From an uncultured Desulfovibrio sp. (GTDB lineage Bacteria > Desulfobacterota > Desulfovibrionia > Desulfovibrionales > Desulfovibrionaceae): a DNA stretch of 64,000 bases. Made by a program: the position numbers and the translations under genes. The notes beneath the pieces are model-generated. The model ran no database searches. It saw only the letters and a list, made by a program, of their open reading frames with translations, and was not told the DNA's origin. This document shows, piece by piece, positions 18,025 to 25,566 of this stretch (within the stretch, counting starts at the first letter, position 1; every line of letters starts with the position of its first letter). The DNA lies in NCBI RefSeq assembly GCF_910584445.1, contig NZ_CAJUBO010000008.1:1-64000 (forward strand), read 5' to 3'.

Positions 18025-18373
18025 ATGTAAAGTGTCAACACGTTGTTCCCGCACCCGGTGGCCGGGAAGCTGGCGGGTTCCTGCCAAGAGCCGTATGTGG
18101 ACACCGGAAACTGTGCCAGTACGCCATATAGGCAGGGCAACAGCCTCTAAAATCGTTAGTTAAACGCTTAAATCAACGTACATAGCCGATAGGCTAACAT
18201 TATTTGGTTAAAACCCACTTCGAGAGAATCTGGACTTTTCCGAACTTCAGTACACAAGCATTTCATACCTAAGTTTGAACAGATATATGAATTGTTGAGA
18301 AAGCTACTCGGGCATAAAGATCACTTCAGAATCAAGATCGATAGTGTAATTTAAATTGCCCACCCACGTGTTG
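18025..18373. other. Gene-free stretch spanning a GC-rich to AT-rich boundary
   Basis: 349 bases between fusA2 and the DUF4062 gene. The first 100 are GC-rich and highly foldable (nested CCCGC/GCGGG and CCGG arms, then the hairpin at 18092-18123). From about 18125 composition switches abruptly to AT-rich, marking the left edge of the foreign insert. A start-less open frame of about 53 codons on the + strand ends at 18354 (ending KIDSVI, stop); it may be a gene remnant or chance. No terminator, integrase or tRNA copy was seen. Confidence 0.5.
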
Positions 18374-19516
18374 CTATTCAATTTGTGTGGGGGACTTTAA
18401 ATCTTTTTCTAGTTTTACAATGTCTATAATAACTTGATGCATTATTACATAGTATATAACAATTGGATGCATTAAATTAAAAGAATCATCTGGCTTTAGA
18501 TTTTTGTATGATTCTTTATTTATTCCCGAAATAAGAGACGCCTTTGCCGATGATTTCAAAATTGATGACAATTCAGTATCCCATCTGATAAGCGTATAAG
18601 AAAATGTAATAATCCGAACAATATGTTGGGCAAGAATATTATCCTTATATTTTAATAGGCCAAGGACAGTTTTTAAGTTATCGCTAAGTAATATATATTC
18701 TTTGGTAAAAGACTGGAATGTTGGAATATCATTAAGAACATCACCTATAAATGAATGAACCATTGCAGGTTTGAGTAGTGCTGTAAGCTTGTCCTTGTTT
18801 ATTTTTTCATAGGTATAATCATTGACTGACATAATAACATTGCCGATATCATCCATTGATATATCTTTATTGTCATATACAGAACTTTTTAATATTTCCT
18901 TTAAATTTATTATATTATTTTTAATTAATTCATATGCTATCTGCTTATCTATATTTACATTAGAAATATCTTCTGAAATTTGTTCTTTGATATTATCTGT
19001 CAATTTTACTAATGAGTCAATCCCGCGAACCCAACCTGGCCTTTCATGGCTTTTAAATGCTTCATTCAGAGATGATAGCACTTTAGTTGCTAAGTCACTT
19101 TTATCAAGCCAAAAAGCACATTGTTTTCTCTTTACTAATTCAATAAATTTATCAAGTTTTTCTTTATTTTCACCACTGTCAATAAATTGAGGCGGAACTG
19201 GATAATTTCTATCGCGTATAAAAGAGAGTATAGGAATTTTTTTTGATTTTGCGTACTTATATTCTTTTTCAGTAAAACTTATACCTTTTGAATCTAATGT
19301 ACCATATCGATGACCAATAATTATTATATAGTAATCGCTTTCGGCAATAAGTTTCTGAATCAGTTTCCAAGAAGAATCGTCAGCAGAGTTAAAATATTCC
19401 ATTCCAGACGGAATATGATGCAGTGAGTATATTGCTTCAAAAACCTTATTCCTTTCTTCCTTTAAATCCTCAAATGTCGAACTGACAAATATTTGGTATT
19501 TTTTTGAATTTGCCAT
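18374..19516 (-). CDS. DUF4062 domain protein in AT-rich insert (possible defence gene)
   Basis: 380 residues, strikingly AT-rich with Lys/Ile/Asn codons unlike every neighbour, so horizontally acquired. Residues 5-95 form the DUF4062 domain: KYQIFVSSTFEDLKEER, an SGMEYF segment, SDYYIIIIGHRYGT and SFTEKEYKYA; the domain's usual tail GWVRG is at about 161-165. DUF4062 is a TIR/SLOG-like sensor domain often fused to STAND ATPases or effectors, including proteins in anti-phage loci. The remaining 215 residues are helical and unrecognised, with no NB-ARC P-loop. ATG 19516 follows AAGGAAAAGG. A stand-alone defence or signalling role is an inference from domain and setting. Confidence 0.75.
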   Translation of the reverse strand: MANSKKYQIFVSSTFEDLKEERNKVFEAIYSLHHIPSGMEYFNSADDSSWKLIQKLIAESDYYIIIIGHRYGTLDSKGISFTEKEYKYAKSKKIPILSFIRDRNYPVPPQFIDSGENKEKLDKFIELVKRKQCAFWLDKSDLATKVLSSLNEAFKSHERPGWVRGIDSLVKLTDNIKEQISEDISNVNIDKQIAYELIKNNIINLKEILKSSVYDNKDISMDDIGNVIMSVNDYTYEKINKDKLTALLKPAMVHSFIGDVLNDIPTFQSFTKEYILLSDNLKTVLGLLKYKDNILAQHIVRIITFSYTLIRWDTELSSILKSSAKASLISGINKESYKNLKPDDSFNLMHPIVIYYVIMHQVIIDIVKLEKDLKSPTQIE

Positions 19517-19566
19517 CCTTTTCCTTCCCGCCACCAAGTTGTATTTGGGGCAAATCAGATATGGAA

Positions 19567-19614
19567 ATTATATTCCAATCTGTGGGTCAGAGTGTGGGGC
19601 AAATTTGCCCCACA
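19567..19614 (-). promoter_or_regulatory. DUF4062 gene promoter region with 22-bp perfect palindrome
   Basis: A perfect -10 TATAAT lies at 19567-19572 on the minus strand, 50 bases before the DUF4062 ATG. No TTGACA is present at -35; instead a 22-bp perfect palindrome (half-site TGTGGGGCAAA, 19593-19614) overlaps the -35 position. A partial third copy, TTGGGGCAAAT, lies near 19546-19556. This looks like a regulator-binding site or an integrase arm/attachment sequence. Confidence 0.5.
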
Positions 19615-19621
19615 TACGAAA

Positions 19622-19649
19622 AAAGGGCTACATTTTCATGTAACCCTTT
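19622..19649 (-). terminator. Terminator of the tRNA-Gln/tRNA-Glu unit
   Basis: 12-bp stem with one mismatch (AAAGGGCTACAT against ATGTAACCCTTT) and a TTTC loop. On the minus strand it is followed by a run of six T. It lies 9 bases after the CCA end of tRNA-Glu. Confidence 0.75.
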
Positions 19650-19658
19650 GATTCTATT

Positions 19659-19735
19659 TGGCGTCCCCAAGGGGATTTGAACCCCTGTTGACGGCGTGAA
19701 AGGCCGTTGTCCTGGGCCGACTAGACGATGGGGAC
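19659..19735 (-). tRNA. tRNA-Glu (anticodon TTC)
   Basis: Cloverleaf read on the minus strand: acceptor GTCCCCA pairs with TGGGGAC, anticodon stem ACGGC/GCCGT closes loop CTTTCAC giving anticodon TTC, T-arm GGGGTTCAAATCCCC, discriminator G, and a genomically encoded CCA. It is second in a two-tRNA unit and is the conserved gene nearest the foreign DUF4062 insert. Confidence 0.95.
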
Positions 19736-19737
19736 AT

Positions 19738-19812
19738 TGGCTGGGTTGCAAGGACTCGAACCTTGATTAGCGGAGCCAGAATCCGCCGTCCTGCCAATTG
19801 AACGACAACCCA
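19738..19812 (-). tRNA. tRNA-Gln (anticodon CTG)
   Basis: Cloverleaf on the minus strand: acceptor TGGGTTG pairs with CAACCCA, anticodon stem GCGGA/TCCGC closes loop TTCTGGC giving anticodon CTG, T-arm AAGGTTCGAGTCCTT, encoded CCA. Two bases separate it from tRNA-Glu, so both are processed from one transcript driven by the promoter at 19828-19856. Confidence 0.95.
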
Positions 19813-19827
19813 GTGTTGCGTTCGACG

Positions 19828-19856
19828 TGTATAGGCCAAGCGCCGATGGATGTCAA
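19828..19856 (-). promoter_or_regulatory. Promoter of the tRNA-Gln/tRNA-Glu unit
   Basis: Near-consensus sigma-70 promoter on the minus strand: -35 TTGACA (19851-19856), 17-base spacer, -10 TATACA (19828-19833), 15 bases before the tRNA-Gln 5' end. Confidence 0.8.
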
Positions 19857-19949
19857 CCGAATTTTTCCACGCCTGCACGCATCCTATTACCTTCTCCCGC
19901 GCCTCCGAAAAAATCCTTTGCGGAGGCCGCACACCGCAGCAGGGGGGCG

Positions 19950-22070
19950 CTAGCCGGCCACCCCGACGCCATGGTCCTCTTCCGGGTGCCGCGGCGGTTG
20001 CCGGGGGCCGGCCTTGAAAATGCGTTGCAACACATAGACCGCGCCCATCAGGGCGAGTCCGATGATATCTGTCTTCAAACCGGGGGTGATGAGCGTGATG
20101 GCCGCGCCCACAAGGATCAGACGTTCCCAGAGATAGAGATTCCGCAACCAGTACCCGACGCTTGCAAAGGAAAGCGAGGCGATGCCTACCGCAGCCGTGC
20201 ACACGATAAAGACGACTTCCCAGTTGCTCGCGCCGATCATCAGCAGGCCGGGGTTGTAACAGAAGATATAGGGGATGAGAAAACCCGCGAAGGCCAGCTT
20301 GACCGCCATGAACCCGGTGGCGTTGGGTTCGGCCCGGGCGATACCCGCCGCGGCATAGGCGGCCAGGGCCACCGGGGGCGTCAGGTCCGCGAGGATGCCG
20401 AAGTACATGATGAACAGATGGGCCGCGAGCATGGGCACGCCAAAGCTCTGGATGGCGGGGGCCGCAATGGTGGCGAGCACGATATATTTCGCCGTGGTGG
20501 GCAGCCCCATGCCCAGAACGATGGACGAGCACATGGTGAGCACCAGGGTCAGGGCGAAGCTCCCGGCAGAAAGCGCAAGAATGGCGTTTGCCAGCTTGAG
20601 TCCCACGCCGGTGAGCGTCACCACGCCGATGACAAAGCCCGTGCAGGCGCAGGCGGCTGAAACGCCAAGTGCCAGGCGGCCGCCATTTTCCATAGCCATG
20701 AGGACATCTTTGACAGCCAGACGGTTGCACCGGGCGAGGCTGCGCCGCACGGTCATGCCGCTGGGTCCGGCGCCGGCCCATGCCTTCCAGTTATTGGCGA
20801 CAAGAGAGATGACCACGGTGGTCACGATGCAGTAATAGGCCGACTTGAGCGGCGTATATCCCTGCATGAGCAGATAGACGAGCACCACGATAGGCACAAG
20901 CAGGTAGCCGCCCTGCCGCAGCACGAGCCACGGCTTTGGCAGGCGCTCCCGGGGAATCCCCTTGAGGCCCAGGCGCTTGGCCTCCATATGCACCATGAAG
21001 CCCACCGCGAGATAATAGAGCAGCGCGGGGATGAGGGCCGCCTTGGCGATCTCCACATAGCCGACGCCCAAAAACTGCGCCATGATGAAGGCGGCGGCGC
21101 CCATGATGGGCGGCATGATCTGGCCGCCGGTGGACGACGCGGCTTCCACCGCGCCGGCAAAGGCGCCACGGTAGCCGACGCTTTTCATGAGCGGGATGGT
21201 GAAGGTGCCGGTGGAAACAGTGTTCGCCACCGAGGAGCCGGAAATGGTGCCGAAAAAGCCGCTGGCAAGCACAGCCACCTTGGCCGGCCCGCCCACGAAC
21301 CTGCCGGCCGCGCCAAGGGCGAGATCGATGAAGAACTTGCCCAGGCCCGTGCTGTGCAGAAAGGCGCCAAAAAGGATGAAAAGAAAGACAAATGACGCCG
21401 CCACGCCCAGCGGCATGCCGAACAGACCTTCCGTCGTCAGGTACATGTGGCCGACGATGCGCCGCAGGGAAAAGCCGGGGTGCCCCATCATGCCGGGAAT
21501 GAGGTTCCCGAACTTGGCATAGAGCAGAAAAACGACAGCCACCAGCGTAATGGGCAGGCCCACGATGCGCCGGGTGGCCTCCAGCACGAGCAGGATGGAC
21601 GCGCAGCCGAAAATGAAGTCCAGTTCCGTCGGCGGCCCGGCATCCAGCACGATGACGTCATAATTCCAGATGATATACCCGCACACTGCCGCTCCTGCGG
21701 CGGCCAGCAGGACATCGTACCAGTTGAGCCGGTGCTTGTTGCCCGTGGCCCGCGCGGGATAGAGCAGATAGATGAGGACGAGGACGAAGCCGAGATGGAC
21801 CGAGCGCTGGATCTGCGGCGGATACAGGCCCGTCGCCGCCGTAAAGAGCTGAAAGGCGGAAAAGAGGATGCAAAGGCAGCTGATGAATATCCGCAGCCAG
21901 CCCCGAAACGTGCGGAACGTGGCTTCCTTGTCGTATTTGGCGACGATCTCCGAAACGTCCAGCGTGTCCTGGATCTTGGCCGCCGCGTCGGAATCCAGCC
22001 TGCCCTCTTCAAGGGCGAAGCCGCCGGAACCTTCCTGCTCGATGATCTTCATCCGCTCTTTATGACTCAT
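19950..22070 (-). CDS. TRAP transporter fused 4TM/12TM permease (TAXI type)
   Basis: 706-residue inner-membrane protein in which the small (DctQ-like) and large (DctM-like) TRAP permease parts are fused, as is usual for TAXI systems. About 60 soluble residues precede the first helices; the small part spans roughly 60-200 and the large part 210-690. DctM-type motifs include GTISGSSVANTVSTGTFTIP, SSTGGQIMPPIMG and GMGLPTTAKYIV. It imports an organic acid or related solute with the receptor encoded upstream; substrate unknown. The ATG at 22070 follows AGAGG. Downstream lie 137 bases, then the tRNA unit. Confidence 0.9.
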   Translation of the reverse strand: MSHKERMKIIEQEGSGGFALEEGRLDSDAAAKIQDTLDVSEIVAKYDKEATFRTFRGWLRIFISCLCILFSAFQLFTAATGLYPPQIQRSVHLGFVLVLIYLLYPARATGNKHRLNWYDVLLAAAGAAVCGYIIWNYDVIVLDAGPPTELDFIFGCASILLVLEATRRIVGLPITLVAVVFLLYAKFGNLIPGMMGHPGFSLRRIVGHMYLTTEGLFGMPLGVAASFVFLFILFGAFLHSTGLGKFFIDLALGAAGRFVGGPAKVAVLASGFFGTISGSSVANTVSTGTFTIPLMKSVGYRGAFAGAVEAASSTGGQIMPPIMGAAAFIMAQFLGVGYVEIAKAALIPALLYYLAVGFMVHMEAKRLGLKGIPRERLPKPWLVLRQGGYLLVPIVVLVYLLMQGYTPLKSAYYCIVTTVVISLVANNWKAWAGAGPSGMTVRRSLARCNRLAVKDVLMAMENGGRLALGVSAACACTGFVIGVVTLTGVGLKLANAILALSAGSFALTLVLTMCSSIVLGMGLPTTAKYIVLATIAAPAIQSFGVPMLAAHLFIMYFGILADLTPPVALAAYAAAGIARAEPNATGFMAVKLAFAGFLIPYIFCYNPGLLMIGASNWEVVFIVCTAAVGIASLSFASVGYWLRNLYLWERLILVGAAITLITPGLKTDIIGLALMGAVYVLQRIFKAGPRQPPRHPEEDHGVGVAG

Positions 22071-22088
22071 GGCTGCCTCTGGAATGGC

Positions 22089-22715
22089 TCATGGACGCTG
22101 GGGTCCGGCACCGCATCCGCACGGAGCGAAGGTAAAGGTAAGGGCATTCCCCGCAGGCGCCAGATCAGTCAGGGGCAGTTCCCGCATCCCCCCACCGGCG
22201 GGCAGCAACAGCACATGCCCGGCCACGCGCCCCACGCGCACATCAAATCTTGGGAGCGGCCTGTTGTATCCGCTCATGACGATCCGCCCATTCCCGGCGC
22301 TCATGCTCTGGCCCGGCTCCGGGGCCGAGGGCAGCCCCGCGCCGAAATCCTGATACACTGTCCTGTCCAGGCGGATGATCCCGTCCCGGATGACAAAATG
22401 ATCTTCCACCGGCGTCAGTGCCACGGAATGGGTATAACGAATGGCAAATCCCTGTCCCTCAGCCATGGGCCACGCGCCCAGTACCGAGCCGTCGGCGCCA
22501 AGGGCGCACAGTTCGCCGCCCGCTTCTCCGGCGGCGCCTGCCGGTTGCGCCACCAGCAACAGGGCCGCGCACAGGCATAGCCGAAGTGCCGCCAGCAGAC
22601 AACAGCGCCTGCCCCCGTCTTTTGCGGAAAAAGGACGGAACGGCGAAAAACCGCACCGGGCGGGAGCATATCCCGCCCGGCCGTTGCGACGTATGGGTCC
22701 AGAGAAGCTGTCCAA
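22089..22715 (-). CDS. DUF1850 domain protein of the TAXI TRAP operon
   Basis: The frame encodes a hydrophobic export-like stretch (LLAALRLCLCAALLLVA, then AGAAG) followed by the DUF1850 core: IRYTHSVALTPVEDHFVIRDG, then VYQDFGAGLPSAPE. DUF1850 genes commonly accompany TAXI receptors and fused TRAP permeases, suggesting a lipo- or membrane-anchored accessory role, unproven. The start is unclear: the frame opens with TTG at 22715, six bases from the receptor stop codon, but a terminator-like hairpin lies inside this leader, and no ATG or GTG with a good ribosome site occurs before the hydrophobic stretch. The 5' boundary is therefore tentative. Confidence 0.65.
   Translation of the reverse strand: MDSFSGPIRRNGRAGYAPARCGFSPFRPFSAKDGGRRCCLLAALRLCLCAALLLVAQPAGAAGEAGGELCALGADGSVLGAWPMAEGQGFAIRYTHSVALTPVEDHFVIRDGIIRLDRTVYQDFGAGLPSAPEPGQSMSAGNGRIVMSGYNRPLPRFDVRVGRVAGHVLLLPAGGGMRELPLTDLAPAGNALTFTFAPCGCGAGPQRP
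22646..22680 (-). terminator. Terminator or attenuator between TAXI receptor and DUF1850 gene
   Basis: Perfect 10-bp stem (arms CCGGGCGGGA and TCCCGCCCGG) with a 5-base loop, then TTTTT five bases further on the minus strand. Sitting after the receptor gene, it would let receptor mRNA exceed permease mRNA, a common arrangement in binding-protein operons. Confidence 0.65.
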
Positions 22716-22718
22716 GGT

Positions 22719-23672
22719 CTACTTCAGGACGCCCTTTTCCTTGAGGTACTTTTCGGCCCCGGGATGGAACGGGATGGTCACGCCATCGGCGGCCTTCTCC
22801 AGAACGATCTCCGCGCCCTTGTTGTGCCCCTTCGCCACATCGCCGAGGTTTTCAAAAAGCGTCTTGGTGAGGGCATAGGCCACATCATCGGGCATGTCCT
22901 TGTTGGCGACAAGGATGGCCTGCACCGAAAGGGTGGGGACGGCATTCTCCTGCCCCTTGTAGGTCTTGGCCGGGATGGAGTCCTTGACGAGATAGGGGAA
23001 CTTGGCGATGACCTGGTCGGCCTTGGCCCCTTCAAGCGGCACGAAAACCACTTCCTGGGTGGTGGTGATGTCCTGGATGGCCGGGCTGGGCGTGCCGATG
23101 GAGAAGACAAAGCCATCGACCTGGCGATCCTTGAACTGGTCGGCGGTTTCGCCATAGGGCAGGAAGATGGGTTCCACGTTCTTGTAGTCCAGCCCGTAGA
23201 AATCGAAAATCTGGCGGCAGTTCACCTCATTGCCGCTGCCGCGCGCGCCCACGGAGATCTTCTTGCCCTTGAAATCCTCAAGGTTCTTCACGCCGCTGTC
23301 CTTGCTGGCGACGACATGGATATATTCAGGATAGAGGCGGGCGATGGCGCGCACATTCCCGAGCTTGCCGCGGAAGGGAGCGTTGCCGTTGAACGCCGCA
23401 TCGGCCACGTCATTCTGGACGATGGCGAAATCCACATCGCCGGATTCCACCAGGCGCATGTTTTCCCCCGAGGCGCCCGTGGCCTGGGCGGTGATGGAAA
23501 ACGCGCCGTCGCTCTTGTTGCTCAACACCTGGCCGATGGCGCCCCCCAGGGGGAAATAGACGCCGGAGGTGCCGCCCGTAGCCAGTGTCAACCGCTTGGC
23601 ATCAGCGGCGAACGCCGTGGCGGAGGCGAGGATCAGGGCGCCGGTCAGAAGAAGGCCCAACACGTTTTTCAT
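22719..23672 (-). CDS. TAXI family TRAP transporter solute-binding protein
   Basis: 317 residues with a clear signal peptide (MKNVLGLLLTGALILASATAFAA, cut near residue 23). The mature protein has TAXI receptor hallmarks: LATGGTSGVYFPLGGAIGQVL at its start, TGASGENMRLVESGDVDFAIVQND, and GARGSGNEVNCRQI. It captures solute in the periplasm and delivers it to the fused permease; ligand unknown (TAXI receptors bind glutamate, other organic acids, among others). The ATG at 23672 is chosen for AAGGAG 8 bases upstream; an earlier start adds 11 residues. First gene of the receptor-DUF1850-permease operon. Confidence 0.93.
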   Translation of the reverse strand: MKNVLGLLLTGALILASATAFAADAKRLTLATGGTSGVYFPLGGAIGQVLSNKSDGAFSITAQATGASGENMRLVESGDVDFAIVQNDVADAAFNGNAPFRGKLGNVRAIARLYPEYIHVVASKDSGVKNLEDFKGKKISVGARGSGNEVNCRQIFDFYGLDYKNVEPIFLPYGETADQFKDRQVDGFVFSIGTPSPAIQDITTTQEVVFVPLEGAKADQVIAKFPYLVKDSIPAKTYKGQENAVPTLSVQAILVANKDMPDDVAYALTKTLFENLGDVAKGHNKGAEIVLEKAADGVTIPFHPGAEKYLKEKGVLK

Positions 23673-23740
23673 CAGCGGTTCTCCTTGAAAAATGATTTTC
23701 CTCAATGGTCGCCCGCATGCCGCGCCGCGCGCCGGAGGAA

Positions 23741-23770
23741 CATATACAGAAGCTTCATTTCCTACCCCAA
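23741..23770 (-). promoter_or_regulatory. Possible promoter of the TAXI TRAP operon
   Basis: -10 TATATG (23741-23746) and a weak -35 TTGGGG (23765-23770) with an 18-base spacer, 69 bases before the receptor start. It is the only AT-rich patch in the intergenic DNA. Confidence 0.35.
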
Positions 23771-23876
23771 AATCTTCCTGATGGCAAATGGCGCTGCCGT
23801 ATCCGCCGAAGCCGCGGCGGGCAAAACGCTTGAAGGCGTGCCCCGCCTCCTGCTACCATGTCCCCCGCCTTTCCCC

Positions 23877-24485
23877 ATGACCTTTTGCCCCGGAATGCCC
23901 ATGCGCGCGCTGCTCGTTCCCGATCCCCACCGAGGCCCGGGGTACGCGGTCCTCGAACTTCATGACGCCGCCCCGCCGGATCCTCCGGTCTTTTTCCTTC
24001 GCCGCGCATCTGACGGCGCATGGCTTTCCGGCACCGGCTGGGGCCAGGCCGAGACCGCGCTCCGACCCGAGGCCTGGAATACTGACAGAGACCGCCAGCT
24101 CCTCATGCTCGGGACGGCCCTCGTGGATGCTCTGGAGCCGGGAGATGCCTACGCGCTCACTGTCCCCGGCGCCGGCTCCTGCGCGCTGGAAACGGACGAC
24201 CATGTCCTGTCGCGCGCCAGCGGCGGAAACGGCGCGGGGAGGACGCCGCCACCATCGCCATCACGCCGGAAACGGCTGGGATGCGCCCTCCTCGGGGTCC
24301 TCATCTTCGTCGCATGGCTGGCGGGCGGCGTCGCCTTGTGGCACGGCAGCATGAGCGCCCCGGCCAGCCCGGCACCCGGCACGGCTCCCGACGACACTGC
24401 CGAAGAGACGTCGTTTTCCCTCTTTCCGCGCACCGACCCGGATGGCGAACCCACCTATGAACAGGAAGAAATGTCCAAGCCTTGA
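23877..24485 (+). CDS. Hypothetical protein with one C-terminal membrane helix
   Basis: About 202 residues; not recognised. The N-terminal 120 residues are soluble with a possible short beta domain (ALLVPDPHRGPGYAVLEL, FFLRRASDGAWLSGTG). A charged segment SRRKRL then precedes a single hydrophobic helix LGCALLGVLIFVAWLAGGVA (about residues 129-148) and an acidic tail rich in Pro/Asp/Glu. Topology is probably N-in with a short external tail. ATGs at 23877, 23895 and 23901 are all in frame and none has a strong ribosome site, so the start is uncertain. It is divergent from the TAXI operon. Confidence 0.6.
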   Translation: MTFCPGMPMRALLVPDPHRGPGYAVLELHDAAPPDPPVFFLRRASDGAWLSGTGWGQAETALRPEAWNTDRDRQLLMLGTALVDALEPGDAYALTVPGAGSCALETDDHVLSRASGGNGAGRTPPPSPSRRKRLGCALLGVLIFVAWLAGGVALWHGSMSAPASPAPGTAPDDTAEETSFSLFPRTDPDGEPTYEQEEMSKP

Positions 24486-24567
24486 AAAAAAACGCTATCT
24501 GGGAAATACTGGCGCAAAGCGGATGAACAGCGGGACAGCCCCGCACGGATCCTGACGGGAGCACTCC

Positions 24568-25491
24568 ATGACGGCACAGGAAAAAAAACAGGGCGCGCGG
24601 CTGCGCATTGGCTGGATCGGCACCGGGGTCATGGGGCTTTCCATGGCCGGGCACCTGCTGGATGCGGGCTGGCCGCTCACCATTTACACACGCAGCAAAG
24701 CCAAGGCCGAACCGTTGCTGACCAGGGGCGCCGCATGGGGGGAAAGCCCCGCCGCTGTGGCGCGCGCCTCGGACGCGGTCTTTTCCATCGTGGGCTTTCC
24801 CGCTGATGTGGAAGCGGTCATGCTTGGCCCGGACGGCGCGCTGAACGGCCTGGCGGAAGGGGGCATCCTGTGCGACATGACCACCTCCAGCCCGGAACTT
24901 GCCCGGCGCATCGCCGCCGAGGCCGAAGCGCGCGGCTGCGCCAGCCTCGACGCCCCGGTGACGGGTGGCGACGTGGGCGCGCGCCAGGGCACGCTCTCCA
25001 TCTTCGTCGGCGGTGACGCGGCTGCCCTTGCCACACTCAGGCCCTGCTTCGAGACCATGGGCAAACGTCTCATGCACTGCGGAGGACCCGGCTCCGGCCA
25101 GCAGGCCAAGCTCGCCAATCAGGTCGCCGTGGCCGGCGTCATGTTCAGCGTGTGCGAATCCCTGCTTTTCGCCAGAGAAGCAGGGCTGGATGTGGCCCAG
25201 TGGCTCGAGCTTGTGGTTCCCGGTGCCGCCGGGAGCACGGCCATGAACACTCTGGGGCGCCGTCTGCTCAAGCCGGACTATGCGCCGGGCTTTTTCATCG
25301 ACCATTTCGTCAAGGATCTCGGCCTCTGCCTTGAGGAATGCCGCCGGATGCGCCTGGTGCTTCCCGGCGCCACCCTGGCCGAGGAGTTTTACAGGATGAT
25401 GCAGGCCCAGGGCCAGGGACGGGACGGCACCCAGGCCCTCATCCGCTGCCTGGCCGCACTCTCCGGCAAGGAGTGGCGCGGGCAGGCATAA
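24568..25491 (+). CDS. 3-hydroxyisobutyrate dehydrogenase family oxidoreductase
   Basis: 307 residues of the beta-hydroxyacid dehydrogenase family. NAD(P) motif GWIGTGVMG (Gly18, Gly20, Gly23), substrate motif DAPVTGGDVGARQGTLSI near residues 129-146, and catalytic Lys181 in GQQAKLANQ, followed by the C-terminal helical domain (FFIDHFVKDLGLC). Such enzymes oxidise 3-hydroxyisobutyrate, tartronate semialdehyde or related compounds; which one cannot be decided here. GGGAG lies 6-7 bases upstream of the ATG. The branching enzyme follows 75 bp later on the same strand, with no evident metabolic link. Confidence 0.88.
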   Translation: MTAQEKKQGARLRIGWIGTGVMGLSMAGHLLDAGWPLTIYTRSKAKAEPLLTRGAAWGESPAAVARASDAVFSIVGFPADVEAVMLGPDGALNGLAEGGILCDMTTSSPELARRIAAEAEARGCASLDAPVTGGDVGARQGTLSIFVGGDAAALATLRPCFETMGKRLMHCGGPGSGQQAKLANQVAVAGVMFSVCESLLFAREAGLDVAQWLELVVPGAAGSTAMNTLGRRLLKPDYAPGFFIDHFVKDLGLCLEECRRMRLVLPGATLAEEFYRMMQAQGQGRDGTQALIRCLAALSGKEWRGQA

Positions 25492-25566
25492 TCGCCGCGC
25501 CTTCGGACGCGCATTCGCGCGGCAGGCGACGCGCGGCACAACCGCCGTGTGCGGGGAGCTTCCGCC

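Noticed and set aside
15058..18087. A 1009-codon open frame on the minus strand, antisense to fusA2 and the HisD-like gene
   Set aside because: Arg/Gly/His/Ala-rich product with no domain; an effect of GC-rich codon bias opposite genuine, motif-rich genes. The same holds for other long antisense frames such as 8079-10100 (-), 12137-14332 (-), 24301-27621 (-) and 43100-45211 (-).
18025..18200. Possible tmRNA 3' end or tRNA fragment at the island edge
   Set aside because: No T-arm, CCA end or tag reading frame could be found; nothing pairs as an acceptor stem.
22415..22669. An ATG-started frame (MLPPGAVF...) as the true start of the DUF1850 gene
   Set aside because: It is in a different frame from the DUF1850 core, so it would need a frameshift; without evidence for one it is treated as a shadow.
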